This document shows, piece by piece, positions 17,679-17,979 of a stretch of 17,979 nucleotides of DNA. The first letter of the stretch is position 1; every line of letters starts with the position of its first letter. This DNA comes from JBFWQM01 sp050249455 (lineage in GTDB: Bacteria > Pseudomonadota > Alphaproteobacteria > MPNO01 > VGEU01): assembly GCA_050249455.1 (NCBI GenBank), contig JBFWQM010000097.1, forward strand, positions 1-17,979. Direction: 5' to 3'. The translations under genes and the position numbers were made by a program. Below the pieces are notes generated by a model. It saw only the letters and a list, made by a program, of their open reading frames with translations, searched no databases and was not told the origin of the DNA.

Positions 17679-17979
17679 ATGGCTACCCAGCTCCTGGACC
17701 GGCCCGCTTCCGACGCGGGGGTCCCCTATACCGTCCAGTCCGATTTCGCGCCCGCCGGCGACCAGCCGCAGGCGATCGAGCAGCTCACCGCCGGCGTTGA
17801 CGGCGGCGAGCGCGACCAGGTGCTGCTGGGTGTCACCGGGTCGGGCAAGACCTTCACCATGGCGCACGTGATCCAGCGGACGGCCAAGCCGACCCTGATC
17901 CTGGCGCCCAACAAGACGCTCGCCGCGCAGCTCTACGGCGAGATGAAATCGTTCTTCCCGAACAACGCGGTGGAGTATT
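17679..17979 (+). CDS. uvrB: UvrABC system protein B, N-terminal part (3'-truncated by window edge)
   Basis: UvrB is the helicase-like damage-verification subunit of nucleotide excision repair. Only the first 100 codons are in the window: MATQLLDRPA, then YTVQSDFAPAGDQPQAIEQL (the conserved F-x-P-x-GDQPxAI opening), Walker A GVTGSGKT (51-58), motif Ia LILAPNKTLAAQLYGEMKSF and FPNNAVEY, which leads into the beta-hairpin beyond the edge. The ATG at 17679 gives a normal N-terminus with a short extension typical of alphaproteobacteria. The divergent gap to the aminotransferase gene shows no GTTC-N7-GTTC type SOS box that I can find, so LexA control is not evident from this stretch. Confidence 0.96.
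   Translation, partial: MATQLLDRPASDAGVPYTVQSDFAPAGDQPQAIEQLTAGVDGGERDQVLLGVTGSGKTFTMAHVIQRTAKPTLILAPNKTLAAQLYGEMKSFFPNNAVEY

Overview
The window is a GC-rich bacterial chromosome segment that most resembles an alphaproteobacterium outside the Rhizobiales, perhaps a Rhodospirillales-like lineage. This rests on remembered protein similarity and gene order, not on a search. All genes look chromosomal. I see no transposase, phage gene, tRNA, rRNA or CRISPR array.

Layout. 1-3155: 3' part of carB, then greA, with a likely terminator and a palindromic intergenic repeat behind them. 3391-3891 (minus): an Lrp/AsnC regulator, divergent from a tight plus-strand series: ELM1-family protein (4006-5001), 2OG-Fe(II) oxygenase (5005-5646), a 636-residue protein of unknown function (5657-7567), trxB (7598-8572) and a LysR regulator of the LsrB/VtlR type (8602-9528). 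9529-10230: no convincing protein gene, but two near-identical copies, 420 bp apart, of a structured small RNA gene, each ending in a strong intrinsic terminator. By structure, sequence motifs and position after trxB-lsrB, I read them as tandem AbcR (alpha-r15) riboregulators. 10231-14061 (minus): msrP, dps and a divergent EF-G-like GTPase, with clear terminators behind dps and the GTPase gene. 14062-14621: 560 bp without a credible gene. 14622-16346 (plus): an orphan HWE-type sensor kinase, convergent with an aspartate aminotransferase gene (16354-17559, minus). 17679 to the end: the start of uvrB.

How it fits together. The centre of the window is a redox and regulatory neighbourhood: thioredoxin reductase, a LysR regulator whose rhizobial relatives control AbcR small RNAs, the two sRNAs, then periplasmic methionine-sulfoxide repair (msrP) and DNA protection/iron storage (dps). 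The rest is housekeeping (pyrimidine/arginine precursor synthesis, transcript cleavage, amino-acid metabolism, DNA repair). The least understood parts are the ELM1/oxygenase/636-aa trio upstream of trxB, the extended 5' half of the sRNAs, and the EF-G-like GTPase that lacks the usual catalytic histidine.
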